DNA from: Limosilactobacillus pulli
GTDB taxonomy: Bacteria; Bacillota; Bacilli; Lactobacillales; Lactobacillaceae
Reading direction: 5' to 3'
Length of the DNA: 28,132 nt
Assembly: GCF_947381555.1 (NCBI RefSeq)
Contig: NZ_CANCWQ010000019.1
Location: 1 to 28,132 of the forward strand
Part shown: positions 7,868-15,154 of the stretch, one piece after another
How the letters are laid out: each line of letters starts with the position of its first letter
Position numbering within the stretch: position 1 is the stretch's first letter
The notes under the pieces: model-generated
Seen by the model: the letters and a program-made list of their open reading frames with translations, nothing else
Databases searched by the model: none
What the model was told of the DNA's origin: nothing
Made by a program: the position numbers and the translations under genes

Positions 7868-8785
7868 TTGCGGAAAATCGGGATTATCGGTTTGGGTAAC
7901 GTTGGCGCATTGCTGGCTAATCTGTTGGTGGCTCAACAAGCAGCTGATGAATTGGTGTTAATCGACAGTGATGCTGATCTGGCCCTGGGGCTGCAAAATG
8001 ATCTGCTGGATGGCATGCAGTCGCTTTCCGTCCAGCCCAATATCAAAATCCAAGACTATGCAGCACTTAAGGATGCGGATGCCATCGTTTTGGCAATTGG
8101 CAAAGCAGAACTATTAAAAGAGCAGCGGTTTGCCGAATTGACTTTTGTAGGGGAGACGATGTGCCAAATTGCACCCCAGATCAAGCAAAGCGGCTTTGAC
8201 GGGATTTTGCTTAATCTAGCCAATCCCAACGAGGTAACCACGGCTTATCTGCAGTATTTAACCGCGCTGCCCAAAAACAAGGTAATCGGGATGGGAACGG
8301 TACTGGATACTGCACGGCTGCAGCGCGCCATTGCCGATCAGGTTCAAGTTGCATCCAGTGCGGTAGCCGGCTGGGTTTATGGTCAACATGATGGCGAGGC
8401 CGTGCCAATCTGGTCAACGTTTACGATTAATGGTCAGCCATTGGAAAAACCGGTGCTGGGACACAAGATTGATCCACATGAAAGTGAGATCCAAGCCAAG
8501 CTTAACGGCTGGTATGCTATCAAAGGCCAGGGTCAAGATGTCAGCGGCATGGCTTTATGGGCAATGCGAATTTTACGGGCCATATTGACTGATGAACGCG
8601 TCAGTTTGCCGGTTGCATTATATCAGCCACAGTACCAAAGCTATCTGAGTTTTGCTGCCCAAATAGGACGCCAAGGGGTTGGTAACTATACGCTTTTACC
8701 ATTGCGGCCATTGGAAGCAGACCAGCTTAAAGTTGCTGCCAAAAACATTCAAGATCAGTTGAATATCTTATTAGAAGCTGAATAA
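7868..8785 (+). CDS. L-2-hydroxyacid dehydrogenase, L-2-hydroxyisocaproate dehydrogenase type (LDH/MDH family)
   Basis: NAD-dependent enzyme of the lactate/malate dehydrogenase family, probably reducing branched-chain or other larger 2-oxo acids to L-2-hydroxyacids. It shows the Rossmann motif GLGNVG (8-13), Asp33 at the end of the second strand (NAD preference), NLANPNEVTT (116-125) and MGTVLDTARLQR (142-153) with Asp147 and substrate-binding Arg150. YGQHDGEAVPIWS has catalytic His174. The wording of these motifs is closer to L-HicDH of lactobacilli than to true lactate dehydrogenase. The start is TTG 7868, supported by AGAAAGGA eight bases upstream; a nearby ATG (7861) is in another frame. 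A terminator separates it from gshA and I see no clear promoter of its own. Confidence 0.85.
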   Translation: MRKIGIIGLGNVGALLANLLVAQQAADELVLIDSDADLALGLQNDLLDGMQSLSVQPNIKIQDYAALKDADAIVLAIGKAELLKEQRFAELTFVGETMCQIAPQIKQSGFDGILLNLANPNEVTTAYLQYLTALPKNKVIGMGTVLDTARLQRAIADQVQVASSAVAGWVYGQHDGEAVPIWSTFTINGQPLEKPVLGHKIDPHESEIQAKLNGWYAIKGQGQDVSGMALWAMRILRAILTDERVSLPVALYQPQYQSYLSFAAQIGRQGVGNYTLLPLRPLEADQLKVAAKNIQDQLNILLEAE

Positions 8786-8847
8786 ATCCAGGCAAGCAGT
8801 GATGTTTGTAAGAACCAATTAATATAATATAATCTCCCTTATTTACT

Positions 8848-9417
8848 TTAACGATATTGTCGACGGGCCGGGGCGTGATAATGACTCATGAATTTCATTA
8901 GATCATCAAATGAATAGGCAAAATGAATCGCGTCTAGATACGACTGCTCTAAGAACCCGGTGTCATGCATCCGCCGCAGCATGTTGCGCAATGGGTCATA
9001 AAAGCCATTGACGTTGTATAGGGCAGTAGGCTTGGCATTATCACCCAAAGACATCCATGAAAAGGCCTCGCTGATTTCTTCTAATGTACCAATCCCGCCT
9101 GGCAGTGCCACCAGACCGTCTGCCAGATTCATCATTAAGTCTTTTCGCACATCCATGTTGGAAACGATTTTGAGATCTTCAATGCGAGCCAGTGCGGTTT
9201 GACGTTCATACAGCTGACGGGTGATTACGCCATGAACCGTCCCGCCGTTATCGAGTACGGCATTGGCAATTACGCCCATAGTGCCGTACTTGCCACCGCC
9301 ATAAACCAGCTCGATACCATTTTCGGCCATCTTCTTGCCAAACGCAGCGGCATTTTCTTGATAGATTGGGTCATTGCCGAGATGGGCACTACAATAAATG
9401 GCTAAACTCTTAATCAT
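8848..9417 (-). CDS. LOG family protein (nucleoside 5'-monophosphate phosphoribohydrolase, TIGR00730 type)
   Basis: Cytoplasmic Rossmann-fold protein of 189 residues. The LOG family cleaves the ribose-5-phosphate from N6-modified or ordinary AMP-type nucleotides. Both family signatures are present: GGGKYGTMG (40-48) and LPGGIGTLEE (105-114, the PGGxGTxxE motif carrying the catalytic glutamate). The start at 9417 gives the usual N terminus MIKSLAIYCSAHLG. An in-frame extension to 9531 is open but would begin upstream of the apparent -10 box at 9487-9482, so it is not transcribed from there. The gene converges on the hydroxyacid dehydrogenase gene. The physiological substrate in bacteria is not settled. 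Confidence 0.87.
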   Translation of the reverse strand: MIKSLAIYCSAHLGNDPIYQENAAAFGKKMAENGIELVYGGGKYGTMGVIANAVLDNGGTVHGVITRQLYERQTALARIEDLKIVSNMDVRKDLMMNLADGLVALPGGIGTLEEISEAFSWMSLGDNAKPTALYNVNGFYDPLRNMLRRMHDTGFLEQSYLDAIHFAYSFDDLMKFMSHYHAPARRQYR

Positions 9418-9481
9418 TGGATCGCTTCTTTCATTATGAATTATGTTAACTTTGCCGACTGCTTTGAATCGGTTTGCGTTT

Positions 9482-9487
9482 ATTATA
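9482..9487 (-). promoter_or_regulatory. -10 element for the LOG-family gene
   Basis: A perfect TATAAT on the minus strand lies 65 bases before the chosen start codon. No convincing -35 box is seen. Confidence 0.35.
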
Positions 9488-9606
9488 GCCTGCTTTGCAG
9501 TTGGGGTGGGATCAGATGCATTATCAATCAAGCATTCAGGATTGGGCTAGTACGGCCAATCAAGGCACCCATTCATCGCTAACGGAAGTGGTTTGCAAAA
9601 GCAAAT

Positions 9607-9634
9607 AAAAAACGGCGTCCGTCGCGGAACGTCG
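9607..9634 (-). terminator. Terminator downstream of the DUF4828-type gene
   Basis: On the minus strand ACGACGTTCCG pairs with CGGACGCCGT (one bulge, a three-base loop) and is followed by TTTTTTATTT. It lies about 110 bases past the small gene's stop codon. Confidence 0.6.
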
Positions 9635-9744
9635 TGAATGAGGGCCTAATTGTAAGTAAATCAGCGATGTGGATCGCAAGCTATGGTTGGATTAGCCATA
9701 TAAATTAAAATATTTAAGAATTGCAAATCCAAGCTATATTTAAA

Positions 9745-10110
9745 TTATTGCACAGGTTGAATGTAGTAGACCTGGTCATCAGCTTCATCAATCAGCTTAG
9801 CAGGGCGCTGTTCATTGGCTTGAATGGTGATGTGATAGCCAAACTTGTCTAAGTAAACGAGCTGTTCAGTGCTGACCTGCTGAACGGTTGCCGGGATCAG
9901 CTGGTTGTCGATGCCGAGCTTGAGTTCTGGTGAGATCGTGATGATGTGGGAACGGTCGCGCTCTTCATCGTAATATTTCCAGGTACCGGCATAGAAAACT
10001 GGCAAGGCCGCGACGGGATGCTTTTGTTTATTAGATAGGCTGAAACCAAACGAACTGGTGATTCCAGCCATTAGTCCCGCACCGAAAAGCAACATTCCTT
10101 TTTTCTTCAT
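9745..10110 (-). CDS. Small exported/membrane-anchored DUF4828-like protein
   Basis: Protein of 121 residues with unknown function. The N terminus MKKKGMLLFGAGLMAG is a basic head followed by a hydrophobic segment (about residues 5-25) ending in small residues. It is either a signal peptide or an anchor, so the rest lies outside the membrane. The remaining domain is strand-rich and compact: AGTWKYYDEERDRSHIITISPEL, LVYLDKFGYHI, and a terminal ADDQVYYIQPV. This pattern matches my recollection of lactobacillar DUF4828 proteins. The ATG at 10110 is preferred over an upstream TTG (10119) because the GAAGGGG site (10121-10127) is ten bases from the ATG but almost touches the TTG. It is divergent from the Gfo/Idh/MocA gene and has its own TATAAT (10176-10171). 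Confidence 0.65.
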   Translation of the reverse strand: MKKKGMLLFGAGLMAGITSSFGFSLSNKQKHPVAALPVFYAGTWKYYDEERDRSHIITISPELKLGIDNQLIPATVQQVSTEQLVYLDKFGYHITIQANEQRPAKLIDEADDQVYYIQPVQ

Positions 10111-10170
10111 TCTGCTCAATCCCCTTCAATTTAACTTGATTTTTCATTTGATCATAGATTTACAATTTTT

Positions 10171-10176
10171 ATTATA
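10171..10176 (-). promoter_or_regulatory. -10 element for the DUF4828-like gene
   Basis: A perfect TATAAT on the minus strand, about 60 bases before the chosen start. The -35 region is poor. Confidence 0.35.
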
Positions 10177-10208
10177 CACAGCTTTGTGTTATAGAAAGAT
10201 TTCATTTC

Positions 10209-10237
10209 TGTTAAAAACCGGAAATAATTGTTAGAAT
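10209..10237 (+). promoter_or_regulatory. Probable promoter of the oxidoreductase-helicase unit
   Basis: The extended -10 TGT-TAGAAT ends at 10237, with a weak -35 TGTTAA at 10209-10214 and a 17-base spacer. It drives the gene starting at 10269. Confidence 0.4.
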
Positions 10238-10268
10238 AAAACGTAGCAATTGTAAAGGAGTGATCGAA

Positions 10269-11279
10269 TTGCTAAAACTGGGGATTATTGGAACCAACAT
10301 TATTACTGATCAAATGCTTGACGCGGCTAAGACCACGGGCAAGTACGAACTGACGGCAGTCTACTCACGAACGAAGGAACATGCTGAAAAGTTCGGTAAG
10401 CCATATGGAGCTACGCAGTTTTTTGACAGTCTGGAGAATTTCTTTGATGAAGGTGACTTTGACGTGGTCTACGTTGCCTCACCAAACAGTCTTCACTATG
10501 AACAGGTTCGCTTAGCAATTGAAAATGACAAATTCGTAATCGTTGAAAAGCCAGCCTTTGTCAATCCAAACGAATTTGAAGGCATTGAATCGCTGCTGGC
10601 GGCTCACCCAAAGTCTCGCGTCGTTGAGGCTGCCCGCCACATTCACACGGGCCTTTTCCATGCGGCGGAAGAACAGCTCAAGCAGATGCCGGTTATTCAA
10701 GGTGCCAATATTACGGTAATGAAGTATTCTTCGCGCTATGACAAGGTAATTGCCGGCGACAAGCCATATCCAAACATCTTCACGGCTGGATTTGCTGGTG
10801 GGGCATTGATGGATCTGGGCGTTTATGCCGTTTATGGTGCCGTTACTCTGTTTGGCGTTCCGGACAGTGTCGTGCTGTTCCCAACGATGGTCGCCAGTGG
10901 TGTTGATGGGATGGACACGGCCATTTTGAAATATGATAAGTTTGCCGTTACGCTGAACTTTGGTAAGACCGCCAACTCGCACCTGGTTTCTGAAGTTTAT
11001 GGTCTCAAGGATACACTGGTCTTTGACTCAATCTTTGATACGACCAAAGTAACCTACTTTGACAGCGAAAAGCAGGCCCACCCACTGGAAGCCAAGTACT
11101 ATGAAAACTCAATGGTTGATGAGATGAATGACTTTGCTGACCTGTTCAATGATCCCGAAAATCCAGAACAGCAAGCTAAATACAAGCGTTGGTTCGATTT
11201 GGCACGCAATGTCAACACGGTAATGTATGACCTGCGTCGCTCGGCTGAACTGACTTTCCCGTCTGACGACAATCGCTAG
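10269..11279 (+). CDS. Gfo/Idh/MocA family NAD(P)-dependent oxidoreductase
   Basis: Two-domain oxidoreductase of 336 residues. The N-terminal Rossmann fold begins KLGIIGTNIIT (GxxGxx motif). YVASPNSLHYE and the family signature VEKPAF (the EKP lysine) follow around residues 80-100. The C-terminal substrate domain includes GGALMDLGVYAVY, the usual GG.L.D.G.Y motif. These enzymes oxidise or reduce sugars, inositols or related diols; the substrate here cannot be read from sequence. Start choice: GTG 10260 overlaps the AGGAG site itself, whereas TTG 10269 is eight bases beyond it and in frame, so TTG is preferred. The helicase gene begins 34 bases after the stop, suggesting co-transcription. Confidence 0.83.
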   Translation: MLKLGIIGTNIITDQMLDAAKTTGKYELTAVYSRTKEHAEKFGKPYGATQFFDSLENFFDEGDFDVVYVASPNSLHYEQVRLAIENDKFVIVEKPAFVNPNEFEGIESLLAAHPKSRVVEAARHIHTGLFHAAEEQLKQMPVIQGANITVMKYSSRYDKVIAGDKPYPNIFTAGFAGGALMDLGVYAVYGAVTLFGVPDSVVLFPTMVASGVDGMDTAILKYDKFAVTLNFGKTANSHLVSEVYGLKDTLVFDSIFDTTKVTYFDSEKQAHPLEAKYYENSMVDEMNDFADLFNDPENPEQQAKYKRWFDLARNVNTVMYDLRRSAELTFPSDDNR

Positions 11280-11313
11280 ACGTTAACTGACAAATTTAAA
11301 GGATGGATATCTG

Positions 11314-12639
11314 TTGATCGAACAATTTCAACAACTTTTTGATGAAAAAGGTTTCCAGCAGCTAACGCAGATTCAGACTGCGGTTGCTGAAACATTGGCT
11401 TCTGGAAAATCAGTCTTAGGAATTGCGCCAACTGGTTCTGGCAAGACGCTGGCATTTGCCTGGCCACTCTTGCCTAAAGTTGAGCCTGGTGCTGGCGTGC
11501 AGATTTTGGTGCTGGAGCCATCACAAGAACTGGCGATTCAAACGGCTACGGTCATGCGCGAATGGGCCAATTTGATTGGGGTTAAGGTACGCTCTTTGAC
11601 TGGGGGTGCCAACCTCAGACGACAAGTAGCAATGCTTAAAAAACAGCATCCCGATGTCGTCGTCGGAACGCCTGGTCGTGTGCTGCATATGCTGGACAAT
11701 CGTGATCTGAAGCTGGATCGGCTTAAGACATTGGTAATTGATGAGGCCGATGATCTTTTGCGTGATGATACGCAAGCCGTGGTCGAAGATATTGAACGCG
11801 CCACGCCACTAAACGCACAGCTGGCCTTCTTTTCGGCAACGAGTTCGGCTGCTTTTGATCAGCTCAGTGTCATGTTTGGCCGCGATATCATCACTTATGA
11901 CGTTCGTGAAACGGATCAAAGCCGTGGACCGGTTCGGCATGGCTTGGTCTATGCACGAACGATGAGTCAAAAAACGGCGATGCTTAATCGTTTGAGTCAC
12001 ACCAAGGATTTTCGGGCACTGGTTTTCTTTGACAGTATCAAGACGCTGCACTATGCAGCCAGTCGCTTAAAGCATGAGCATGTCGCTTCGGCAACGCTGG
12101 GTGGCAAGCAGCGGCAAACGGAAAGAGAAACCGCACTGCGCCAGTTTCGTAAGCGCCAGTTGAAGTTGCTGTTGACTACCGATGTTGCGGCCCGAGGACT
12201 GGACATTCCCAAGCTGCCAGCCGTAGTTAATTTTGAGCTGCCAACCACTGTTGATCAATACGTGCACCGTACTGGTCGAACGGGGCGGCAGGGCGAACCT
12301 GGCTTAGTTATTAATCTGGGCAGTGATCATGATTTTCGTGATCTGAAAAAGCTGTTGGCCGATACCGATTATCAATTTACCGAATTGACGGTTGGTGAAA
12401 AAACAGTCACCGATGAAAAACCAACTGAAGGAACAGCAAAGATGCCAGTACGTAAGGAAGCCAGCCGTGCCATTCAAAAAGAGCAGCGTGAAAGCAAGCG
12501 AGAAGTTAAAAAGAGCGTTCACAATACCCTGGATGGCTTTTCGATGCCGGCCAAGCGCAAGAATCGCAAGAAGAATCGCAAAAACAAGGGAATTCGCCTC
12601 AAGCACCGTCGCATGGCGGAAAAACAATCTGATCAATAG
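11314..12639 (+). CDS. DEAD-box ATP-dependent RNA helicase
   Basis: RNA helicase of 441 residues, probably acting in ribosome assembly or mRNA turnover in the cytoplasm. Motifs occur in order: Q-motif region FQQLTQIQ, Walker A APTGSGKT (38-45), PGR (119-122), DEAD (143-146), SAT (174-176), the ARGLD motif V and HRTGRTGR motif VI. The C-terminal tail (from about residue 395) is rich in Lys/Arg (KKNRKNKG, KHRRMAEK), which is typical of RNA-binding tails of CshA/CshB-like proteins. The total length is close to CshB. The TTG start at 11314 is supported by AAAGGATGG eight bases upstream. It probably shares a transcript with the oxidoreductase gene. CshB is my best guess for the orthologue, but it is not certain. 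Confidence 0.9.
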   Translation: MIEQFQQLFDEKGFQQLTQIQTAVAETLASGKSVLGIAPTGSGKTLAFAWPLLPKVEPGAGVQILVLEPSQELAIQTATVMREWANLIGVKVRSLTGGANLRRQVAMLKKQHPDVVVGTPGRVLHMLDNRDLKLDRLKTLVIDEADDLLRDDTQAVVEDIERATPLNAQLAFFSATSSAAFDQLSVMFGRDIITYDVRETDQSRGPVRHGLVYARTMSQKTAMLNRLSHTKDFRALVFFDSIKTLHYAASRLKHEHVASATLGGKQRQTERETALRQFRKRQLKLLLTTDVAARGLDIPKLPAVVNFELPTTVDQYVHRTGRTGRQGEPGLVINLGSDHDFRDLKKLLADTDYQFTELTVGEKTVTDEKPTEGTAKMPVRKEASRAIQKEQRESKREVKKSVHNTLDGFSMPAKRKNRKKNRKNKGIRLKHRRMAEKQSDQ

Positions 12640-12843
12640 TCTGCAGCTGGTCGAGATTGATTAAGCTGGCCAGGCTTTAGAGTCGAAGAAAGCGCGGGTC
12701 TGGCTGGCAGTTGCGGTTGCGCAGCGTTGTTTGACAGGGATGGCATTGTTTCAGCCATGCGGCGCGATTGATTCAGATTCAAATTAAAGAGATATTGTTG
12801 ACTTTACGATTGACCATAAATGTGCGACAATATTTCTTGTTGC

Positions 12844-12916
12844 GGTCCCATAGCATAATTGGATAGTGCATCCGCCTCCTAAGCGGTCGATTCCGGTTCG
12901 AATCCGGATGGGATCA
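12844..12916 (+). tRNA. tRNA-Arg (anticodon CCU)
   Basis: The cloverleaf can be drawn fully. The acceptor stem pairs GGTCCCA with TGGGATC, the D arm is GCAT...GTGC with a TTGGAT loop, and the anticodon loop CTCCTAA gives anticodon CCT. The T arm is TCCGG-TTCGAAT-CCGGA. The base pair next to the D arm in the anticodon stem is a T-T mismatch. Discriminator A is at 12916 and no CCA is encoded. It reads AGG codons. Confidence 0.93.
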
Positions 12917-12946
12917 TTATAATTTAACTTGATGCAGATTTTCAGC

Positions 12947-12981
12947 AAGTCGCCATCCTGAATTGGGTAGCGGCTTATTTT
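12947..12981 (+). terminator. Probable terminator of the tRNA-Arg gene
   Basis: AAGTCGC-ATCC pairs with GGGT-GCGGCTT (with G-T pairs and one mismatch), followed by ATTTTA about 60 bases past the tRNA. Confidence 0.5.
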
Positions 12982-13100
12982 ACGTTGACGACTTAAATTT
13001 TTCGCAAAAAGTTAGGAAACGATATCGGTAATTTTTGAAGCCTTATCTATATTTCCGTTAAATGTGTAATGGATGAGAAATTACGTTGCACATTGTAAAT

Positions 13101-13142
13101 AAAAAAGCGTGATAGCAGATCTGGTAAAATCTGATATCACGC
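13101..13142 (-). terminator. Terminator of the flavodoxin-GtrA operon
   Basis: GCGTGATA-CAGAT pairs with ATCTG-TATCACGC. The A-run at 13101-13106 supplies six U residues on the minus strand, 50 bases past the GtrA-like stop codon. The interval 12982-13100 holds nothing I can identify. Confidence 0.8.
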
Positions 13143-13190
13143 GATGCTGTTAGATTTAAGGATCGAATCTTAACTCCTGGTTGGCAGGGG

Positions 13191-13625
13191 CTAGCGATTG
13201 GCGATTTTGTCGTTGGTCTTAAAGATCAGCCACTTGGAGAAGATGTAGTTGGCAATCACGACGACGACATTGTCCAAGATCTTAACGACCAGCTTCTGAA
13301 TTGCGGAGTCAAAGCCTAAAAGCGTTACCCCAACGTACATGAAGACAATATCAATTAAAAGCGTCAAGGCACGATAGAAGTAGAACTTGATGAACTCTAC
13401 GATAAAAGCGCGAACCGTGGTATAGTGCGAGCCAAAGACCCAGACCTTGTTCGTTAAATAAGCAACCAGAACGGAAACAAACCAGGCGATAATATTGGCA
13501 AGCTGATAGTTCCAGTGAATGCCGGAACTGAGCCATTGGAACACACCGATATTGACGATGGTTGTCACCACGCCCCAAAACAGATAGGCAATGACGCTTT
13601 TGTATTTATTCCATAATTCAGCCAT
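13191..13625 (-). CDS. GtrA-like membrane protein
   Basis: Polytopic protein of 144 residues with four predicted membrane helices (about residues 8-30, 38-60, 78-100 and 112-134). This is the size and layout of the GtrA family, which is linked to moving or supplying polyprenyl-phosphate sugars for cell-surface glycosylation. Family-like patterns include the start region YLFWGVVTTIVNIGVFQWL (G-x-x-x-T/N-x-x-x-F), YLTNKVWVF and the C-terminal NYIFSKWLIFK. Its ATG overlaps the stop codon of the flavodoxin gene by one base (TAATG), so the two are probably translationally coupled. No glycosyltransferase partner is adjacent, so the substrate is unknown. Confidence 0.85.
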   Translation of the reverse strand: MAELWNKYKSVIAYLFWGVVTTIVNIGVFQWLSSGIHWNYQLANIIAWFVSVLVAYLTNKVWVFGSHYTTVRAFIVEFIKFYFYRALTLLIDIVFMYVGVTLLGFDSAIQKLVVKILDNVVVVIANYIFSKWLIFKTNDKIANR

Positions 13626-14077
13626 TAGTCTTGAGCTGCCTTTTCCACCAGCTGCTTGGCAAACGCGTCCAGCTTGGTGATGTCGTCTTGATCAGGCTCC
13701 AGGTTGATGTGAACGTTGTCAGCACCTTTAGTGGCACCAGTCTGTTCAAAGGCCTCGCCAAACTTGTCAACGGCCAGGCAGAAGAAGTCTTCATAAAAAG
13801 TATCGCCGGAGCCGGCCACGCCATAAACCTTGCCGCTCAGATCCTCTTCTTTTAAGTCATCAAAAAAGTCCAGACCTTCATCGGGCAGAGCGCCTTCGTC
13901 ATAAGTGTATGGGCAGACTACGCAGATGTTGACGTCTTCAAAATCAGCCGCGTCGGCCATCGTCATTTCGGTTTCTTCAACTTCAACGCCTTGGTTTTCC
14001 AAAGCTTCGGTAATAATATCGGCAACGTCTTCATTATTGCCAGTAATCGTGGCATATACGACCAATGCTTTTGCCAT
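13625..14077 (-). CDS. Flavodoxin
   Basis: FMN-binding electron carrier of 150 residues, strongly acidic as usual. The phosphate-binding loop lies at the N terminus (VVYATITGNNEDVADII; the usual T-x-T-G-N-T-E has T-I-T-G-N-N-E here). The second FMN loop region is VVCPYTYDEGALPDEGLDFFDDL, and the third is GVAGSGDTFYEDFFCLAVD. ATG 14077 is preferred over an upstream in-frame start at 14092, because the GGAGGG site (14083-14090 region) lies between them, seven bases before the ATG. It heads a two-gene operon with the GtrA-like gene. The redox partner is not visible in the window. Confidence 0.9.
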   Translation of the reverse strand: MAKALVVYATITGNNEDVADIITEALENQGVEVEETEMTMADAADFEDVNICVVCPYTYDEGALPDEGLDFFDDLKEEDLSGKVYGVAGSGDTFYEDFFCLAVDKFGEAFEQTGATKGADNVHINLEPDQDDITKLDAFAKQLVEKAAQD

Positions 14078-14125
14078 TGTTTTTCCCTCCACGTAAATAG
14101 ATTCGTAAATAAATTCGCAACGGAT

Positions 14126-14131
14126 AGTATA
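14126..14131 (-). promoter_or_regulatory. Extended -10 promoter of flavodoxin operon
   Basis: On the minus strand TGT-TATACT is an extended -10 element, about 50 bases before the flavodoxin start. It is back to back with the map promoter. Confidence 0.45.
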
Positions 14132-14157
14132 ACACAGAATTATTTTGGGACCTTGAG

Positions 14158-14166
14158 TGATATACT
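14158..14166 (+). promoter_or_regulatory. Extended -10 promoter of map
   Basis: TGA-TATACT (14158-14166) lies 42 bases before the map ATG, with a weak TTATTT -35 region 17 bases upstream of the hexamer. Confidence 0.45.
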
Positions 14167-14207
14167 AAATAAGATATTAAAATTTATAAACTAAGGAGAC
14201 TTTCTGA

Positions 14208-15065
14208 ATGATTAGTTTAAAGTCACCACGCGAAATTGAAGCGATGGAAAAATCCGGTGCTGTTTTGGCCGGTATGCACATTGGGGTGCGTGAAATCATT
14301 CGGCCCGGCATTTCCAGCTGGGTAATTGAAGAATTTGCCCGCGAATACTTCAAAAAGGCCCACGCCATTGCCGCTCAGATCGGCTTTGAAGGTTACAAGT
14401 ATGCTACCTGCATCAGCGTTAACGATGAAATCTGCCATGGTTTCCCCCGCAAGAAGCTGATCTTTAAGGATAATGATCTGGTTAAGGTCGACACGGTCGT
14501 TAACCTGGATGGCGCCTACAGCGATTCTTGCTGGTCATACGTAGTCGGCAAGGCCAGTGATGAGGTTAAGCGCTTGATGGACGTTACTTACAAGTCATTG
14601 TACCTGGGAATTGATCAATGCAAGGTCGGCAACCGGATTGGTGATATTGGTGCGGCTATTCAACACTACACCGAAGATGAAAATGGCTATGGCGACGTGC
14701 GCGAGTTTGTTGGCCACGGCATTGGACCAACGATGCACGAAGATCCAATGGTGCCACACTATGGCAAGGCCGGGCAAGGAACTCGGCTGCGCAATGGGAT
14801 GACCATTACCGTCGAACCGATGATCAACACTGGTACCTGGGAAGCTGATACCAGTGATCCAAGCGGCTGGCTGGCCAAAACGGCAGATGGCGGTTTGAGC
14901 TGTCAATATGAACATACGCTGGTCGTTACCGACAAAGGGCCTAAGATTTTGACTTCCCAAGATCCAGAGGCCGATGCCGCCTACCTGTATGATGATAACT
15001 ATACTGAATATTTGGCTCACTACGCAAAGCTGGCCAAGGAAGTTGCCAAAAAGTACATGAAATAG
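14208..15065 (+). CDS. map: Methionine aminopeptidase, type I
   Basis: Cytoplasmic metalloprotease that removes the N-terminal methionine from new proteins. All five metal ligands are in place: Asp95 and Asp106 (VDTVVNLDGAYSD), His170 (GHGIG), Glu203 (VEPMI) and Glu235 (YEHT). The 285 residues exceed the roughly 250 of E. coli MetAP. The extra length comes from an insertion between the last two ligands (ADTSDPSGWLAKTADGG) and a C-terminal tail of about 40 residues rich in Tyr, Ala and Lys, both usual in lactobacilli as far as I recall. The ATG start has AAGGAG correctly spaced. A stem-loop follows directly. Confidence 0.95.
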   Translation: MISLKSPREIEAMEKSGAVLAGMHIGVREIIRPGISSWVIEEFAREYFKKAHAIAAQIGFEGYKYATCISVNDEICHGFPRKKLIFKDNDLVKVDTVVNLDGAYSDSCWSYVVGKASDEVKRLMDVTYKSLYLGIDQCKVGNRIGDIGAAIQHYTEDENGYGDVREFVGHGIGPTMHEDPMVPHYGKAGQGTRLRNGMTITVEPMINTGTWEADTSDPSGWLAKTADGGLSCQYEHTLVVTDKGPKILTSQDPEADAAYLYDDNYTEYLAHYAKLAKEVAKKYMK

Positions 15066-15090
15066 TCCATAAGATAATTTACGCGTTACT

Positions 15091-15140
15091 AAAGACGTGA
15101 TGCCTTGGCTTACTGCTAAGCTCCACCACGTCTTTTATTT
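15091..15140 (+). terminator. Terminator after map, close to the next start codon
   Basis: AAAGACGTG pairs with CACGTCTTT, with an inner CTTA/TAAG stem, followed by TATTT. It ends only about 15 bases before the ATG of the LTA-synthase-family gene, leaving no room for a promoter between them. Confidence 0.7.
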
Positions 15141-15154
15141 ATGATGGGTGCAAG

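Noticed and set aside
9418..9531. N-terminal extension of the LOG-family protein
   Set aside because: It would begin upstream of the apparent -10 box, and the family N terminus begins at 9417.
10512..10982. Minus-strand 156-codon frame opposite the oxidoreductase gene
   Set aside because: It is a shadow frame; the plus strand has all family motifs and a ribosome binding site.
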